A DNA stretch of 64,000 bases from Protopterus annectens (GCF_019279795.1 NC_056731.1:864835071-864899070); one strand, 5' to 3'. Shown: positions 10,562-23,466, counted from the first letter of the stretch. The notes: a model not told the origin generated them from the letters alone. Made by a program: numbers and translations.

Positions 10562-12535
10562 CTACGTTTCCTCTTCCTTGAGATGCCCCGGTAGCGGCAG
10601 ACGGCTCAGCGCGTCCGCATTGCTATGGTGTTTCCCGGGCTTATAAACAATCTCATATTCATAAGCTCTCAATGTTACAGCCCATCTCTGAATGCGGGGA
10701 GAAACCATCTGAGGCACGGCTTTCATCTCGCTGAACAGTGACAACAAGGGCTTATGATCGGTGCAAACAGTAAACTTCCTGCCATAGAGGTATTTGTGGA
10801 ACCGCTTAATTCCAAAAATTACAGCCAAACCCTCTTTGTCTAGCTGGGAATAGTTTGACTCTGCTGGTGTTAAGGTTCGTGACATGAACCCGATGGGTCT
10901 TTCTTGTCCATCTGGCATACGGTGTGCCAACACGGCCCCTAACCCATAAGGTGAGGCATCACATGACAGAATTAAGTCCTTGTGACTATCGTAGTGCACC
11001 AAAACCTCTGAGGACTGCATTAGTTCCTTGGACTGCTCAAACGCTCTGTCCTGTTCCTCCTGCCACGTCCACAGGGTCTCCTTCCTTAATAGTTTATGTA
11101 AAGGAGCTAACAGCGTTGACAGATTTGGTAGGAACCTGTTATAATAGTTGAGTAAGCCTAAGTAGGCCTTCAGCTCTGTAACATTTGTGGGTGCAGGTGC
11201 CTGTTGGATGGCTTTTACCTTGTTTGGCAGGGGGTGTAGGCCCGATGCATCCACCTTGTAACCCAGGAACTCTGCTTCCTTTTCCATGAAAGCACATTTA
11301 CTCCGCTTCACCCGCAGACCAGCCTCTCGCAGTCGCCTCAGCACCTCGTTCAGAGTCTCCAGATGCTCGCGGTTGTTCCTACCCGTCAACAGGATGTCGT
11401 CCAAATAAACAGCCACCTTCGGAATTCCTGCCACCAGTCCCTCCATTATTCTCTGGAAAGTAGCTGGACTAGAGGAAACACCAAAGGGTAAACGATTTAC
11501 TTGGAACAAACCTTTGTGTGTGTTAAGGGTGACATATGACTTAGTCCCTTCCTCCAGAACGACTTGTTGATATGCATGACTGAGGTCCAGTTTGCTAAAC
11601 TTTTCACCTCCCGACAGCTTTTCAAATACATCCTCCACCGTTGGTATTGGATACTGCTCCAGCTTCGAAACTTGGTTCACTGTTAGCTTGTAGTCACCAC
11701 ATATGCGTACAGTATCATCTGGCTTTAATACTGGAACAATGGGTGCCGCCCATTCCGAAAACTTTACTGGTTCAATTATACCTTGCTTGGTGAGTCGCTC
11801 CAACTCAGTCTCCACTTTCTTCTTCATTGCGTATGGTACGGGTCTTGGTTTGTAAAATCTTGGCGTTGCGTTTTCTTTGACGTGTATCTTTGCTGGTGGA
11901 CCCCTCCAGGTACCCAGTTCCTCTTTGAACACTTCTTCGTTGTTCTCCAGCACATCTTGCAAGGTCAGCACATGCTGTTCTACTTTATGGAGCTGTAGAC
12001 AGCCCATTTCCAGCTCCTTTAGCCACGCCCGGCCTAACAGGTTTGGTCCATTACCTGCCACCACCATGACTGGCAACTGTTTGACTTTGTCTTTATGTGT
12101 TACAGTTACTTTTGCCATCCCTAGTGTGGGAACTGTTTCACCTGTATATGTTTTCAAAGTCACTGAACAGTCCTGCAGCTCCTGAGCTTCTTTTAGCCAT
12201 AACTTCCCATACTCAGCCTTTGACAGAACTGTCACACTACCTCCAGTATCCACTTCAAACTGCACCATTTTACCATTTAAGTCCAACTGGGTTGTAATGT
12301 GATCGACTCTTTCCATCCTTGCCTCTTTCATGTTAAACATAGTAAACACTTCCTCTTCTTCCCTGGTTTGTTGATCTGTACCTTCACGCATGTGGTGTGC
12401 ATACTGCTGTTTTATTTTCCGGTTTCCCTTTCTGTCCGTTATGCTGCTCTTTTCCTCCCCCTTTCTCTGCTGGTCCCTAGAGGGCGTTGACCTGCACATT
12501 TTCTTCACATGGCCCTTTTTCCGCAAGCATGACAT
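10562..12535 (-). CDS. pol: gypsy pol: protease, reverse transcriptase, RNase H
   Basis: A 657-codon open frame. Protease has DTG at residues 96-98 and LLGRAWL at 166-172. RT has LDLSHAYQQ (Asp 317), LPFGVSSSP (349-357) and YLDD (377-380). RNase H has all four acidic residues: SCDAS (526), DKEGL (Glu 568), CTDHK (593) and NADALSR (641). It ends at an in-frame TAG; integrase continues in the same frame beyond it, so the stop is probably a nonsense mutation. The listed start overlaps gag in the -1 frame, so translation more likely enters by frameshift than from this ATG. Confidence 0.92.
   Translation of the reverse strand: MSCLRKKGHVKKMCRSTPSRDQQRKGEEKSSITDRKGNRKIKQQYAHHMREGTDQQTREEEEVFTMFNMKEARMERVDHITTQLDLNGKMVQFEVDTGGSVTVLSKAEYGKLWLKEAQELQDCSVTLKTYTGETVPTLGMAKVTVTHKDKVKQLPVMVVAGNGPNLLGRAWLKELEMGCLQLHKVEQHVLTLQDVLENNEEVFKEELGTWRGPPAKIHVKENATPRFYKPRPVPYAMKKKVETELERLTKQGIIEPVKFSEWAAPIVPVLKPDDTVRICGDYKLTVNQVSKLEQYPIPTVEDVFEKLSGGEKFSKLDLSHAYQQVVLEEGTKSYVTLNTHKGLFQVNRLPFGVSSSPATFQRIMEGLVAGIPKVAVYLDDILLTGRNNREHLETLNEVLRRLREAGLRVKRSKCAFMEKEAEFLGYKVDASGLHPLPNKVKAIQQAPAPTNVTELKAYLGLLNYYNRFLPNLSTLLAPLHKLLRKETLWTWQEEQDRAFEQSKELMQSSEVLVHYDSHKDLILSCDASPYGLGAVLAHRMPDGQERPIGFMSRTLTPAESNYSQLDKEGLAVIFGIKRFHKYLYGRKFTVCTDHKPLLSLFSEMKAVPQMVSPRIQRWAVTLRAYEYEIVYKPGKHHSNADALSRLPLPGHLKEEET
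12505..12535 (-). promoter_or_regulatory. gag-pol frame junction within the second zinc knuckle
   Basis: Gag and pol overlap by 31 bp with pol in the -1 frame. The overlap contains GGAAAAAGGG, an A5 run on which a lysine tRNA could slip back one base. Either this is a programmed -1 site or one A was lost or gained in this copy; a single sequence cannot decide. Confidence 0.55.
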
Positions 12536-13257
12536 TTTTCATTTAAGAAACGACAGTTCCGTGACAGATGTTCACCGCCACACCTGTAACAGGCATACTG
12601 ACCAGACTTCCCTTGTGGTTTATGCTCCATTACCACTTTATGCACTGGCAGTGGGGTAGCACTCCTGCTCCCAACCCCCTCGATTGTTCTTGGTTGTAAA
12701 TCACAAATGTCTTTATTCGCTGTCTCGATGGCCTGTGCCAGCTTCAAGGCCTTTTCAAACGACAACTCAGGCTCCGCTAACAATCTGCGTTGTATGCGGT
12801 CATCTGCAATGCCACATACGAGCCTATCACGTAGCATTTCTGTCAGTCTGTCACCATAATTATAGTGTTGCGCCAGCTCCCTCAGCACTGCAACATACTC
12901 CGTTACCGTTTCATTGGCCATTCTAGTCCTTGAATTTAACTTGAACCTTTGGACTATCTCACTCGGCTTCGGGTTATAATGTGACTGAAGCAAGCTCGTC
13001 AACTCCGTGAATGATTTATCCCCCGGTTTATCAGGACTCAATAAGTTCCTCATCAGACTGTACGTCTTGCTGCCCACCGAGCTCAGCAATATGGCTCGCT
13101 TCCGGCCCGCGTCCATTATCTGGTTTGCTTCAAAAAAATGTTCCAACACTTCACAATACTCCTCCCAGGTCTGTGTCCGACAGTCGTATGCAACCAGCGA
13201 CCCTAACATGGAAACAGACATAACTCCGGCAGCCCCAGTCTCTTCGTCGTCCGACAT
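12505..13257 (-). CDS. gag: gypsy gag: capsid and nucleocapsid
   Basis: About 250 residues from the ATG at 13257 (MSDDEETGAAG). The open frame extends back into the LTR, but that part crosses the PBS and is not expected to be translated as gag. The capsid-like region includes WEEYCEVLEHFF and YVAVLRELA. The nucleocapsid has one complete knuckle, CYRCGGEHLSRNC (CX2CX3HX4C). The second knuckle starts in gag frame (CHACGK) and finishes in the pol frame (KGHVKKMC). Gag stops at 12505. Confidence 0.88.
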   Translation of the reverse strand: MSDDEETGAAGVMSVSMLGSLVAYDCRTQTWEEYCEVLEHFFEANQIMDAGRKRAILLSSVGSKTYSLMRNLLSPDKPGDKSFTELTSLLQSHYNPKPSEIVQRFKLNSRTRMANETVTEYVAVLRELAQHYNYGDRLTEMLRDRLVCGIADDRIQRRLLAEPELSFEKALKLAQAIETANKDICDLQPRTIEGVGSRSATPLPVHKVVMEHKPQGKSGQYACYRCGGEHLSRNCRFLNEKCHACGKRAM

Positions 13258-13300
13258 TAACTGCACCCCGCCGTTTTCACTCTCAGCGGACTCTGAGGCA

Positions 13301-13317
13301 TCCCATCCTCGTCGCCA
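13301..13317 (-). promoter_or_regulatory. primer-binding-site candidate
   Basis: The minus strand reads TGGCGACGAGGATGGGA starting 3 nt inside the 5' LTR end. TGG start and position fit a PBS complementary to a tRNA 3' end; I cannot name the tRNA. Confidence 0.6.
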
Positions 13318-13320
13318 ATA

Positions 13321-13547
13321 TGTTATATCCTGGTAAATAAGGAGACCACACGGTTCTGGAGTTGTAAGGCCTTTCTTTAATAAGAACCTCCAGGTGCGCA
13401 CCCATGTTACATGTTCACATCTTCCCCATAGCCATACGTACACCGGAACCAACAAGTGACCAGAGAATACAGAACCAACACTACATGTTGTTAATCCCCC
13501 ACAGCGCCCCTACAGCACAATAACAACATTACCTGCCCTATACTACA
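13321..13547 (-). repeat. 5' LTR of the gypsy element
   Basis: 227 bp, TG...CA on the minus strand, two substitutions from the 3' LTR. Followed outside by CTTG (13548-13551), the right copy of the target duplication. Confidence 0.95.
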
Positions 13548-13551
13548 CTTG

Positions 13552-14029
13552 CATGACATGGCATTAAATAATGGAACTCCATGCAAGGCCTCAGGAATCC
13601 ACATTCCATCTTACAGTCAAGACTGAAATGTTAGCAAAAGGGTGTCCTCTGCATATGTGCTATTTTACCCTGGAGAACATCACCCAGCCACCCTAAATTG
13701 CAATATGCATCCCAGGCAAAGTGCACAGAGACCATGCACAGTGATAATGTCCCTTGTACCCACAACCTAATAGCGCACTGAGATGATGACATGCTAAGGA
13801 TATAGAAGATTAAATAACAGGTGACATAGATGGGTGGATGACAAGAAGGAAGTCCCAAGAACAAACAATCATAATGATGGAAAATAAAGACAACCAATGT
13901 AAATAAACATGTCTCTGATTAATGATTTGATTAAAAAAAATTAAGCAGTAGAAAGTCTGAACAAATATGTTTAAAGCATCAAAAGCAAAGTAAAAATGTA
14001 ATGGTAACATGATACAATAATAATCCATT
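13552..14029. other. unassigned AT-rich DNA right of the gypsy element
   Basis: Original continuation of the target locus. No motif or repeat recognised. Confidence 0.4.
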
Positions 14030-14410
14030 TCTAAAATCAGCCTGTGCTAGACTGGCTACAACTTAAAAATGTATAATCAGTAATATTAAAACATTCAAAA
14101 GCCAAACTCCAAAGGACGGTAACAGAGCACATAAAAACTAAGGCACGTTACTCATTGATGAGTTAAAGTCTGGAGAAATAGCCAGCATTATTATAAATCA
14201 AAATGCCAGTGTAGGTATTGACAGGACTTGAGCCTCACAGCAAGTCAATAATTGAAGAAATGTCTACAATATTTAGATGGCATACAATAGTCCAGCCGGG
14301 CACTAAGATGAGATACCCTAAAGATTAGCAGATGAGAAGTGAATTTGAGTAGAGCAACACTCCTTAAATAAATCCAAGACACAATGAAAGCTACTAAAGA
14401 AAGTGGTACC
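14030..14410 (-). mobile_element. L2-type LINE RT C-terminal scrap
   Basis: On the minus strand near 14320-14280 the frame reads VSHLSARLDYC, matching the L2 form VxSRLDYCN. The rest is too decayed to follow. Confidence 0.45.
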
Positions 14411-14428
14411 ACTCCATACCTCTTAATC

Positions 14429-14748
14429 CATACCTCTCAACTTCTCACAGAGAGAAATCTGGACAAAGTCATAAATAAAAGGGGGACAAAGACCTAAAAA
14501 TAGGGACACTTTTTTAATATTGCTCTTAAAAACTTAGAAGGTTGATAGAATAACAAGTTTTGCATTAGCATGAATTTCCTGGAGTATGAAGTCTGAAACT
14601 CAAATGTCTGTTATTATTTTCCAACTTCAGTCATTAATAATTTGCTACTAATTTGTCAGAAAAAAAACACAATTTTATGAAAAACTACCCAAAAATATGA
14701 TGCAAAAATCTGGACATTCTGCAAAAGCCTATACAGTTGAGAGGAATG
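14429..14748 (-). mobile_element. hAT-like MITE (CATACCTCTCAACT family), copy A
   Basis: About 320 bp beginning CATACCTCTCAACT and ending in the inverse (AGTTGAGAGGAATG). The interior has the family's TCTGGACAAAG, ATTGCTCTTAAAAACTTAG and TTTTATGA blocks. Orientation is opposite to copy B at 32560. Non-coding, so mobilised in trans. Confidence 0.7.
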
Positions 14749-15052
14749 GGCACCACAAAGAAGAAACAGAAAACTGGTTAAGCTTAATGCTTAAATACTA
14801 CAAATGTCAGCAGGGTTAGAATAGCTATTTTTGGCAAGAAACAGCAATGCAGCCTCTAAGTTCATCCAACAACTAACAAGGTCATAGCAACTAGCTTCAA
14901 ACTGGCAGCTAGAAGGTCAGAAGAAGTACAAGAAGCAGAAAAAGGCAGAATCATAGGAAACAACTCAATAAATACATCTCAAAGCAAAATTAATGATGCC
15001 TCATAAAGATGTAAACACTGATGCACAAAATGATGGCAAGGGAATGGCCTGG
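14749..15052. other. unassigned sequence
   Basis: No feature recognised. Confidence 0.4.
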
Positions 15053-15203
15053 AATGGCCTGGCCAGAAGCAGTACAAAACAAGGATCTGAACAAAATAAA
15101 GGCAAAAGAATGGCCTGGCCAGAAGCAATACAAATCAAGGATCTGAACAAAATGATGGCAAAGAAATGGCCTGGCCAGAAGCAGTACAAAACAAGGATCT
15201 GAA
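15053..15203. repeat. minisatellite, about 2.7 units of 56 bp
   Basis: Units start with AATGGCCTGGCCAGAAGCA at about 15053, 15109 and 15165. Near-three-fold length keeps a short open frame, which I regard as a by-product. Confidence 0.85.
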
Positions 15204-16882
<1,679 letters not shown>

Positions 16883-17018
16883 TGCATGCATGTTTTCCTA
16901 TTCTGTTAACAGGTCCACCACTGTATGGTTTTCCTACTTTGTTTTACAGAGGCTGAGGGACATCATTTCAACATAGAGGGATGACACAGGAGCAAAGAGT
17001 GCCTCTCCTGCCAGCAGA

Positions 17019-17447
17019 GTGCATATACCTTATGTACTACTGCACTGTATGACTGTAGTTTTATGTATAACATATGCTTGTACTAATGTGTTTTCTTTTT
17101 TCCCCTATCATTCTGTTGGTCCAGTTTTGATTGAGGAAGAGCACTGGTGGTGGTCACTTCAGCGTATACTGGCCAACACCACTGGCAATAAGTTGCCAGT
17201 GGTCATCAGGTTCACCTTTCAAAAAGGGGATGGAGGTTATCCTGCAGAAGGCAATATGGAGCCCTCACTGGAGGCCTCCATTGCCAGTTCTTGGGGTGGT
17301 GGATGCTCTTCTTCTGCTAGTAGCCTGGAAGGGGTCTTTGTGTTCTCCCAGGGGCAGCTGGAGGGTCTTGTGTCTTCTGAGGTTCACCAACAGCTGTATG
17401 CTTGCCTTGGAATTGTGGAGCACCTCATGGCAAGACTAGTTGAGTAG
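17019..17447 (+). other. unassigned 142-codon open frame
   Basis: The largest open frame not explained by a known element or microsatellite. The C-terminal half is Ser/Gly-rich and ends with a helix-like stretch (HQQLYACLGIVEHLMARLVE). It is preceded at 16940-16950 by a pyrimidine tract and AG resembling a splice acceptor. No family recognised; may be the tail of a transposon-encoded DNA-binding protein or chance. Confidence 0.2.
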
Positions 17448-18389
<942 letters not shown>

Positions 18390-19135
18390 GACATTGTGCC
18401 ATAATATTTATGGCAGATTTCTATCACATAGCTAATAGTTAGGTAGACAGCACTATGCCATGATATCCATGGCAGATTTCAATCATATGCCTAATAGCTA
18501 GGTAGACAGCAGCATGCCATGATATTAATGGTATAGTTCGATCAGATACCTGATAATAAGGTAGACAGCACCATGCCATGATATTCATGTCAGATTTCTG
18601 TCACATAGCTAATAGTTGGGTAGACAGCACCATGCTATGATATTCATGACATAGTTTGATCACATAGCTGATAATAAGGTGATAATACTGTGCCATGATA
18701 TTCATGGCAGATTTTGATCACATGGCTAATAATAAGGTGACAGCACTGTGCCATGATATTCATGGCACAGTTCGATCACATAGCTAATAATAAGGTAGAC
18801 AGCACCATGCCATGATATTCATGGCATAGTTTGATCACATAGCTAATAATAAGGTGACAGCACCGTGCCATGATATTCATGGCATAGTTCAGTCATATAG
18901 CTGATAATAAGGTGACAATACTGTGCCATGATATTCATGGCAGATTTTGATCACATGGCTAATAATAAGGTGACAGCACTGTGCCATGATATTCATGGCA
19001 TAGTTCGATCACATAGCTAATAATAAGGTAGACAGCACCGTCTCATGATATTCATGGCATAGTTCAATCACATAGCTGATAATAAGGTAGACAGCACCAT
19101 GCCATGATATTCATGGCATAGTTCAATCACAGAGC
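18390..19135. repeat. 13-unit minisatellite with palindromic core
   Basis: Units of 57-59 bp whose cores begin near 18399, 18457, 18516, 18575, 18634, 18692, 18750, 18809, 18867, 18925, 18983, 19042 and 19101. Each has a hairpin-capable core, ATGCCATGA then TAT then TCATGGCAT, and a spacer with GATCACATAGCTAATAATAAGG. Units 6-9 repeat as units 10-13, a higher-order period of about 233 bp. Confidence 0.95.
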
Positions 19136-19597
19136 ACAGCCTGTGCTGCACAGTGAGTAGATTATTCATTAATCTTATTTAATATCAGTTCATGGGTTGT
19201 TTACACCTTATAACCTTGTACAGATATTTCAGTTAAGGACTTATTCTGCCAGCAAATCACAGTTACCCCTAAACAAATTAACAGCTCTGATCTGAATTAT
19301 CTCTAACCGAAGAAGTAAGGCAAACAACAGAAAAAGGCCATGGGTGGTAGATAGAAGGTGAATGGTTCAAGGGTGACTGGATGAAAAGTGTTTTATACAG
19401 AGGGAGTGTGGAGTCCTGGAGCATTATATCATAGATGAATACAGTTTATAGATCAATGGGGGGATTCAAGCAATCCTGATATTGATGAAAGATAGGTTGG
19501 GAATTGGGAGCAGGAGGGGGTAGTGACACTGTGAATTTTTCCAACACACATAAAGTGTTGATGAATCACAGGCTTTCTCTATGCATTTTCCTATATT
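19136..19597. other. unassigned sequence
   Basis: Nothing recognised. Confidence 0.4.
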
Positions 19598-19830
19598 TTA
19601 CAAAAAAATTATACCTGCATCATTTTGGAATTCCTGTCCACTTGCTGCCTTGAGCACAGTGTTCCACCATCTCTGATGCAATCTTCTAAGTAGGTCGAAA
19701 ACAGAAATTTGTGTCATCTTAAGTATCATACTGTGATAAATATGCATAATTTCTTGATGTTTGTGCTGCCAATTGTCTTGTTGAAAAGCGTGTTTCCCCA
19801 ATGCAATATTTTCCCCTTACGGTTTCACTG
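19598..19830 (-). pseudogene. possible Tc1/mariner transposase scrap
   Basis: The minus strand reads LGKHAFQQDNWQHKHQEI, recalling the FQQDNDPKHT block around the second catalytic Asp of Tc1-like transposases. No other catalytic block or inverted repeat is visible, so this is tentative. Confidence 0.3.
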
Positions 19831-19862
19831 TCATACAGACCATAATTTTATTATCTAAAATT

Positions 19863-20236
19863 ATCTTCAAGTCTGCCACGGCGGTGCAGTGGTTAGCATT
19901 GTCGCCTCACAGCAAGAGGTCCTCTGGTTTGATTCTCAGCTGGGGAGCCTTCTTTGTGAAGTCTGCATGTCCTCCCCATGATCACGTGGGTTTGCTCCGG
20001 GTGCTCCAGTTTCCTTCCACATTCCAAAGACATGCAGTAGGTGGATTGGACATTCTAAACTGGCCGTAGGATGGAGTGTGCGTGAGCGTGAGTGGTGCAA
20101 ATGAATTACTGTGGCAGGGCTAGCCACCCGGCAATGTAAACCTAGGCTCAAGATGATTGTCACTGTAAAGTGACACCCCGACCCCATGTGTAAAATTGGG
20201 AAAAGGGGTTGAGGATGGATGGATCTTCAAGCCTGC
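19863..20236 (+). mobile_element. V-SINE with intact target-site duplication
   Basis: A 346-bp SINE (19877-20222) flanked by 14-bp duplications (19863-19876 and 20223-20236, one mismatch). The head is tRNA-derived: box A-like GGTGCAGTGGTTAGCA and box B-like GGTTTGATTCT. The central conserved segment includes GTCTGCATGTCCTCCCC, GGTTTGCTCCGGGTGCTCC and CCAAAGACATGC, as in zebrafish DANA and other V-SINEs. The 3' end is a short (GGAT)n tail. Pol III promoted; mobilised by a LINE in trans. Confidence 0.88.
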
Positions 20237-21238
20237 ATTAATCCTCTTCAGTTCCAGACTATTTCATGGCAAAGAAGTTTGCTACAATCCTTCATTTTCC
20301 CATCATGTTTACTTGTGTTGCACTGTGAGACAAGCATCTAATTATACTACTTATTCCCCATCACATAAATAACTGCAACTAGCATGGTTGTTTGACACTC
20401 ATGGATATTGTTATCCAGCTTCTCAACATTAACGTGTTGCACTTTTGCTAAATATCCCAATCCTTTTACCTTTTTGAGGTTCTTCACCTATTCCATCGCA
20501 TCATCACATGGCCTCTTTAATTCATTATATTTCCTACTTAATGTCATCTAAGTGCCCTCTCATTTCTAACCTCAGCTGAATACCAGTGTTTTTCTTCCCA
20601 CTTTGCCTTGTAGAAGTACAGCAGATTAACTGTCTTCATTTACATTCCATTATACAGTTGCAGCAGATTTGTTACAAGAAGACATGTGTCAGTCAACTAT
20701 AAAAAAATAGAAGTGTTTTAAGTAGAGGTTAATGAAGTATGCCTTTCTCTGGCCTGCTAATATTTTATTATGCTTCTGTTAATTGTAAGTGGACATATCA
20801 CAGGCTGAGTGTAATGCAATCCCTTATAGGTCAAATCTCTTCTCCAGCATCTTTAAAATAAGATGGCTCACTAGCAAGTATGTTAATACTTATCTGTGCA
20901 TACTGTAGAAACAAGTACTTTAGCATTTGTATATGTGATATGCTACATTACATTCCTAGAAAGTCGGCATAAAAATATGCTCAGCAAATAACTGTGTACT
21001 TTGTGGTTCAAATAACATACACCAGCTGTAATGTATCAAGCTATTACGCATATATGTTGTGGCTATTTTTTTAAGAACTTGTACTGGTCTAAAGGAATTC
21101 TGAACCATGAAGAATCTTAGCTCTGTGAAGTAATTACTTTACCTTTGCTTATTGCATAACAAGTGACAGAAACGAACTGTGAATGAACAATACAAAACTA
21201 ACATTAATGGTATATTATATAGAACTTCAGTAAGGAAT
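20237..21238. other. unassigned AT-rich DNA
   Basis: 1 kb without a recognised feature. Confidence 0.4.
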
Positions 21239-21449
21239 ATTAAATTGTCCATTAAAACGATGAAACAAGTCATGGGCATTCAGAATTACCAATTAGCTGA
21301 AACACCTGATGTTCATAAGGATCATTTGCCTATATCGCATGTGCCTCTGATACAAGAGGTTTGGGAGGTCACTTATTGGAAGTTCCAGCTTTGCTGGAGT
21401 TTTCATTTTGTTTTTACTGATTGGTTTTTCAGTGACCTTCTCACTCATT
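21239..21449 (+). repeat. direct repeat, copy 1 of about 210 bp
   Basis: Nearly identical (about ten differences by eye) to 21632-21840; offset 393 bp. The spacer includes AGGCCGAAATATGC. Probably one duplicated unit of an unnamed dispersed repeat. Confidence 0.85.
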
Positions 21450-21631
21450 GTTTTAGTTTGTTGTTTGGGATATTTTTGCAGTGACCCTAATGATAATGGA
21501 CATCAGCTGGATATAACAGCCCTGTGTTTCTAATGCTTAGTCAAACACTTTGCTTTTGCTGTGCCAATGAGGTCATAACAAGGCCGAAATATGCATATCC
21601 ACAGCTAGTGGGGTTGGACTTTATTGGCCTG

Positions 21632-21840
21632 AAATTGTCCATTAAAACGACGAAACAAGTCATGGGCATTCAGAATTGCCAATTAGCTGAAACACCTGAT
21701 GTTCATAAGGATTATTTGCATATATCCCATGTGCCACTGATACAAGAGGTTTGTGAGATCACTTATTGGAAGTTCTAGCTTTGCTGGAGTTTTCATTTTG
21801 TTTTTACTGATTGGTTTTTCAGTGACCTTCTCACTCATTT
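21632..21840 (+). repeat. direct repeat, copy 2 of about 210 bp
   Basis: Second copy of 21239-21449. It is followed by a further short duplication, CACAGTTTAGGAAAGCAAAT at 21841 and 21896, next to the GATA array. Confidence 0.85.
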
Positions 21841-21929
21841 CACAGTTTAGGAAAGCAAATATTCTGTCTGAGAACTTCCGTAATGAGTATTTTTCACAGT
21901 TTAGGAAAGCAAATATTCTGTCTATTGTT

Positions 21930-21932
<3 letters not shown>

Positions 21933-22004
<72 letters not shown>
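21933..22004. repeat. (GATA)18 microsatellite
   Basis: About 72 bp of perfect GATA repeat. Confidence 0.98.
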
Positions 22005-22005
<1 letters not shown>

Positions 22006-22924
22006 ATTATTATGTTTAACAAAAGTAATGCACATTGTAACAGAGGGCACTACAAGAGATTTTCAAGAAAAGTTTGCGATTGCTGTAAATCTCTACTTCA
22101 GGCTATCAAAATAGTCAGTCTAAATTGTTCTCATGTGTGCAACACATTTCAAGCTCACAGTGAAAGTTCAGCTATCTCTTTGAATAAATATAATCCGTTG
22201 CTATGATGTACTTCCCCTGTTCTTCTAGACTCACTCAGTATACAAAAGCAACATTCTCAGTAAGTGGAAATTGTTGAATATGCTAAAGAAATGTTAATAG
22301 CCAAAGATATTTTTAAAATGTAAATCTAGGTTTGTAATTGAGAGTAACTTTCCTTCCAGTCAGCTGTGTGTCACTGCACATCAAGAAATGTGTCTGTCAT
22401 GCAAAGGCAAGCCATTAAAAATATCAACTTGTCACAAACAATAACTTATATATAAATGTGATTGGTAGTAAGTTACCACAGTGCTTAACTTTAAATGTCA
22501 CAGGAAAAAAGCATACAGTACAAAATTATAATAGAGAAATGCCAAGAAATCATCAAAATGTGGATTTTTTTTTAGCCAAGGAGAAAAGCAGTAGTTGTTT
22601 CATGTCCTGCAGAAGACATAAATAAAATGTTCCTGTAAAGATTGACCATATATAAGGCATTTTTGGAGAATAATACTCAGTCTCAACTGACAAAATTAGC
22701 AAGTTGAACAGTCTCATGAGTGAGAAATACTGGTATCTTCATATGACCACTGGATAGAGAAAGGCGTACCTTTAACAATGTCGAATTTAACTCAGCACCT
22801 TTAGTCATTACTTATGCAACTCAAGAATAATTTTGTACTACCATTACACCATCACAGTTCTATCGTAACATTTCCACTGGTGTGCATTCACTGCCTCCAT
22901 GGATTTTTTTGTTTTTGCTCTACA

Positions 22925-22926
<2 letters not shown>
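22005..22926. other. unassigned AT-rich DNA
   Basis: Nothing recognised. Confidence 0.4.

Positions 22927-23015
<89 letters not shown>
22927..23015. repeat. (TG)n microsatellite
   Basis: 89 bp of TG dinucleotide. Confidence 0.98.
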
Positions 23016-23017
<2 letters not shown>

Positions 23018-23378
23018 ATAATCGCATTAATGTCTTCTCCTTTCGACATGTAATATCTCTATCTAGGCATCTTAAAAGCCATGCTATTTGTAATTCTGGT
23101 CACAGATCATAGTGCAGTGTTCATACTTAAAACCATGTTGAAATAGGAGTTCTCTATGTATGAACTGCTTTTATGTTATGTCATGTACTGAATTTATTAC
23201 AAAGTATATTCTGTTCTTCATGCACAATATCTCATAACTGTATGTACTTCCATTTCACAGTTCTCTCTTCTATGTATATGTCTTGGAACTGCTCCCCTGG
23301 GATGTCTAGTAAAAATTCAACTTCTTAGCTGTTAAATGTAACTGAATAAATGGGATACGCTTCCCTACAGCAACGCAT
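23016..23378. other. unassigned sequence
   Basis: Nothing recognised. Confidence 0.4.
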
Positions 23379-23380
23379 AC

Positions 23381-23465
<85 letters not shown>
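23379..23465. repeat. (CA)n microsatellite
   Basis: AC dinucleotide with one ATAT interruption near 23387. It is inverted relative to the (TG)n at 22927-23015, 380 bp away. Confidence 0.97.

Positions 23466-23466
<1 letters not shown>

Larger units (their letters stand above)
8772..13547 (-). mobile_element. complete Mag-like Ty3/gypsy LTR retrotransposon
   Basis: A 4,776-bp element in minus orientation: 5' LTR 13321-13547, PBS-like site, gag, pol (protease, RT, RNase H, integrase), polypurine tract, 3' LTR 8772-8998. Order PR-RT-RH-IN, no env, small size and the CX2CX3HX4C knuckle suggest the Mag lineage; this is inference. CpG content is far higher than in flanking DNA. LTRs differ at 2 of 227 sites, so insertion is recent, yet pol has an in-frame stop and at least four frame breaks. 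Confidence 0.95.

Noticed and set aside
9239..13336. Plus-strand frames across the gypsy element
   Set aside because: Antisense shadows of gag and pol.
8772..13547. An envelope gene (errantivirus-like element)
   Set aside because: Only 166 bp lie between the pol stop at 9165 and the 3' LTR, so no env is present.
18390..19135. CRISPR-like regularly spaced repeat
   Set aside because: Spacers are as conserved as the repeats and the host is a vertebrate genome; it is a minisatellite.
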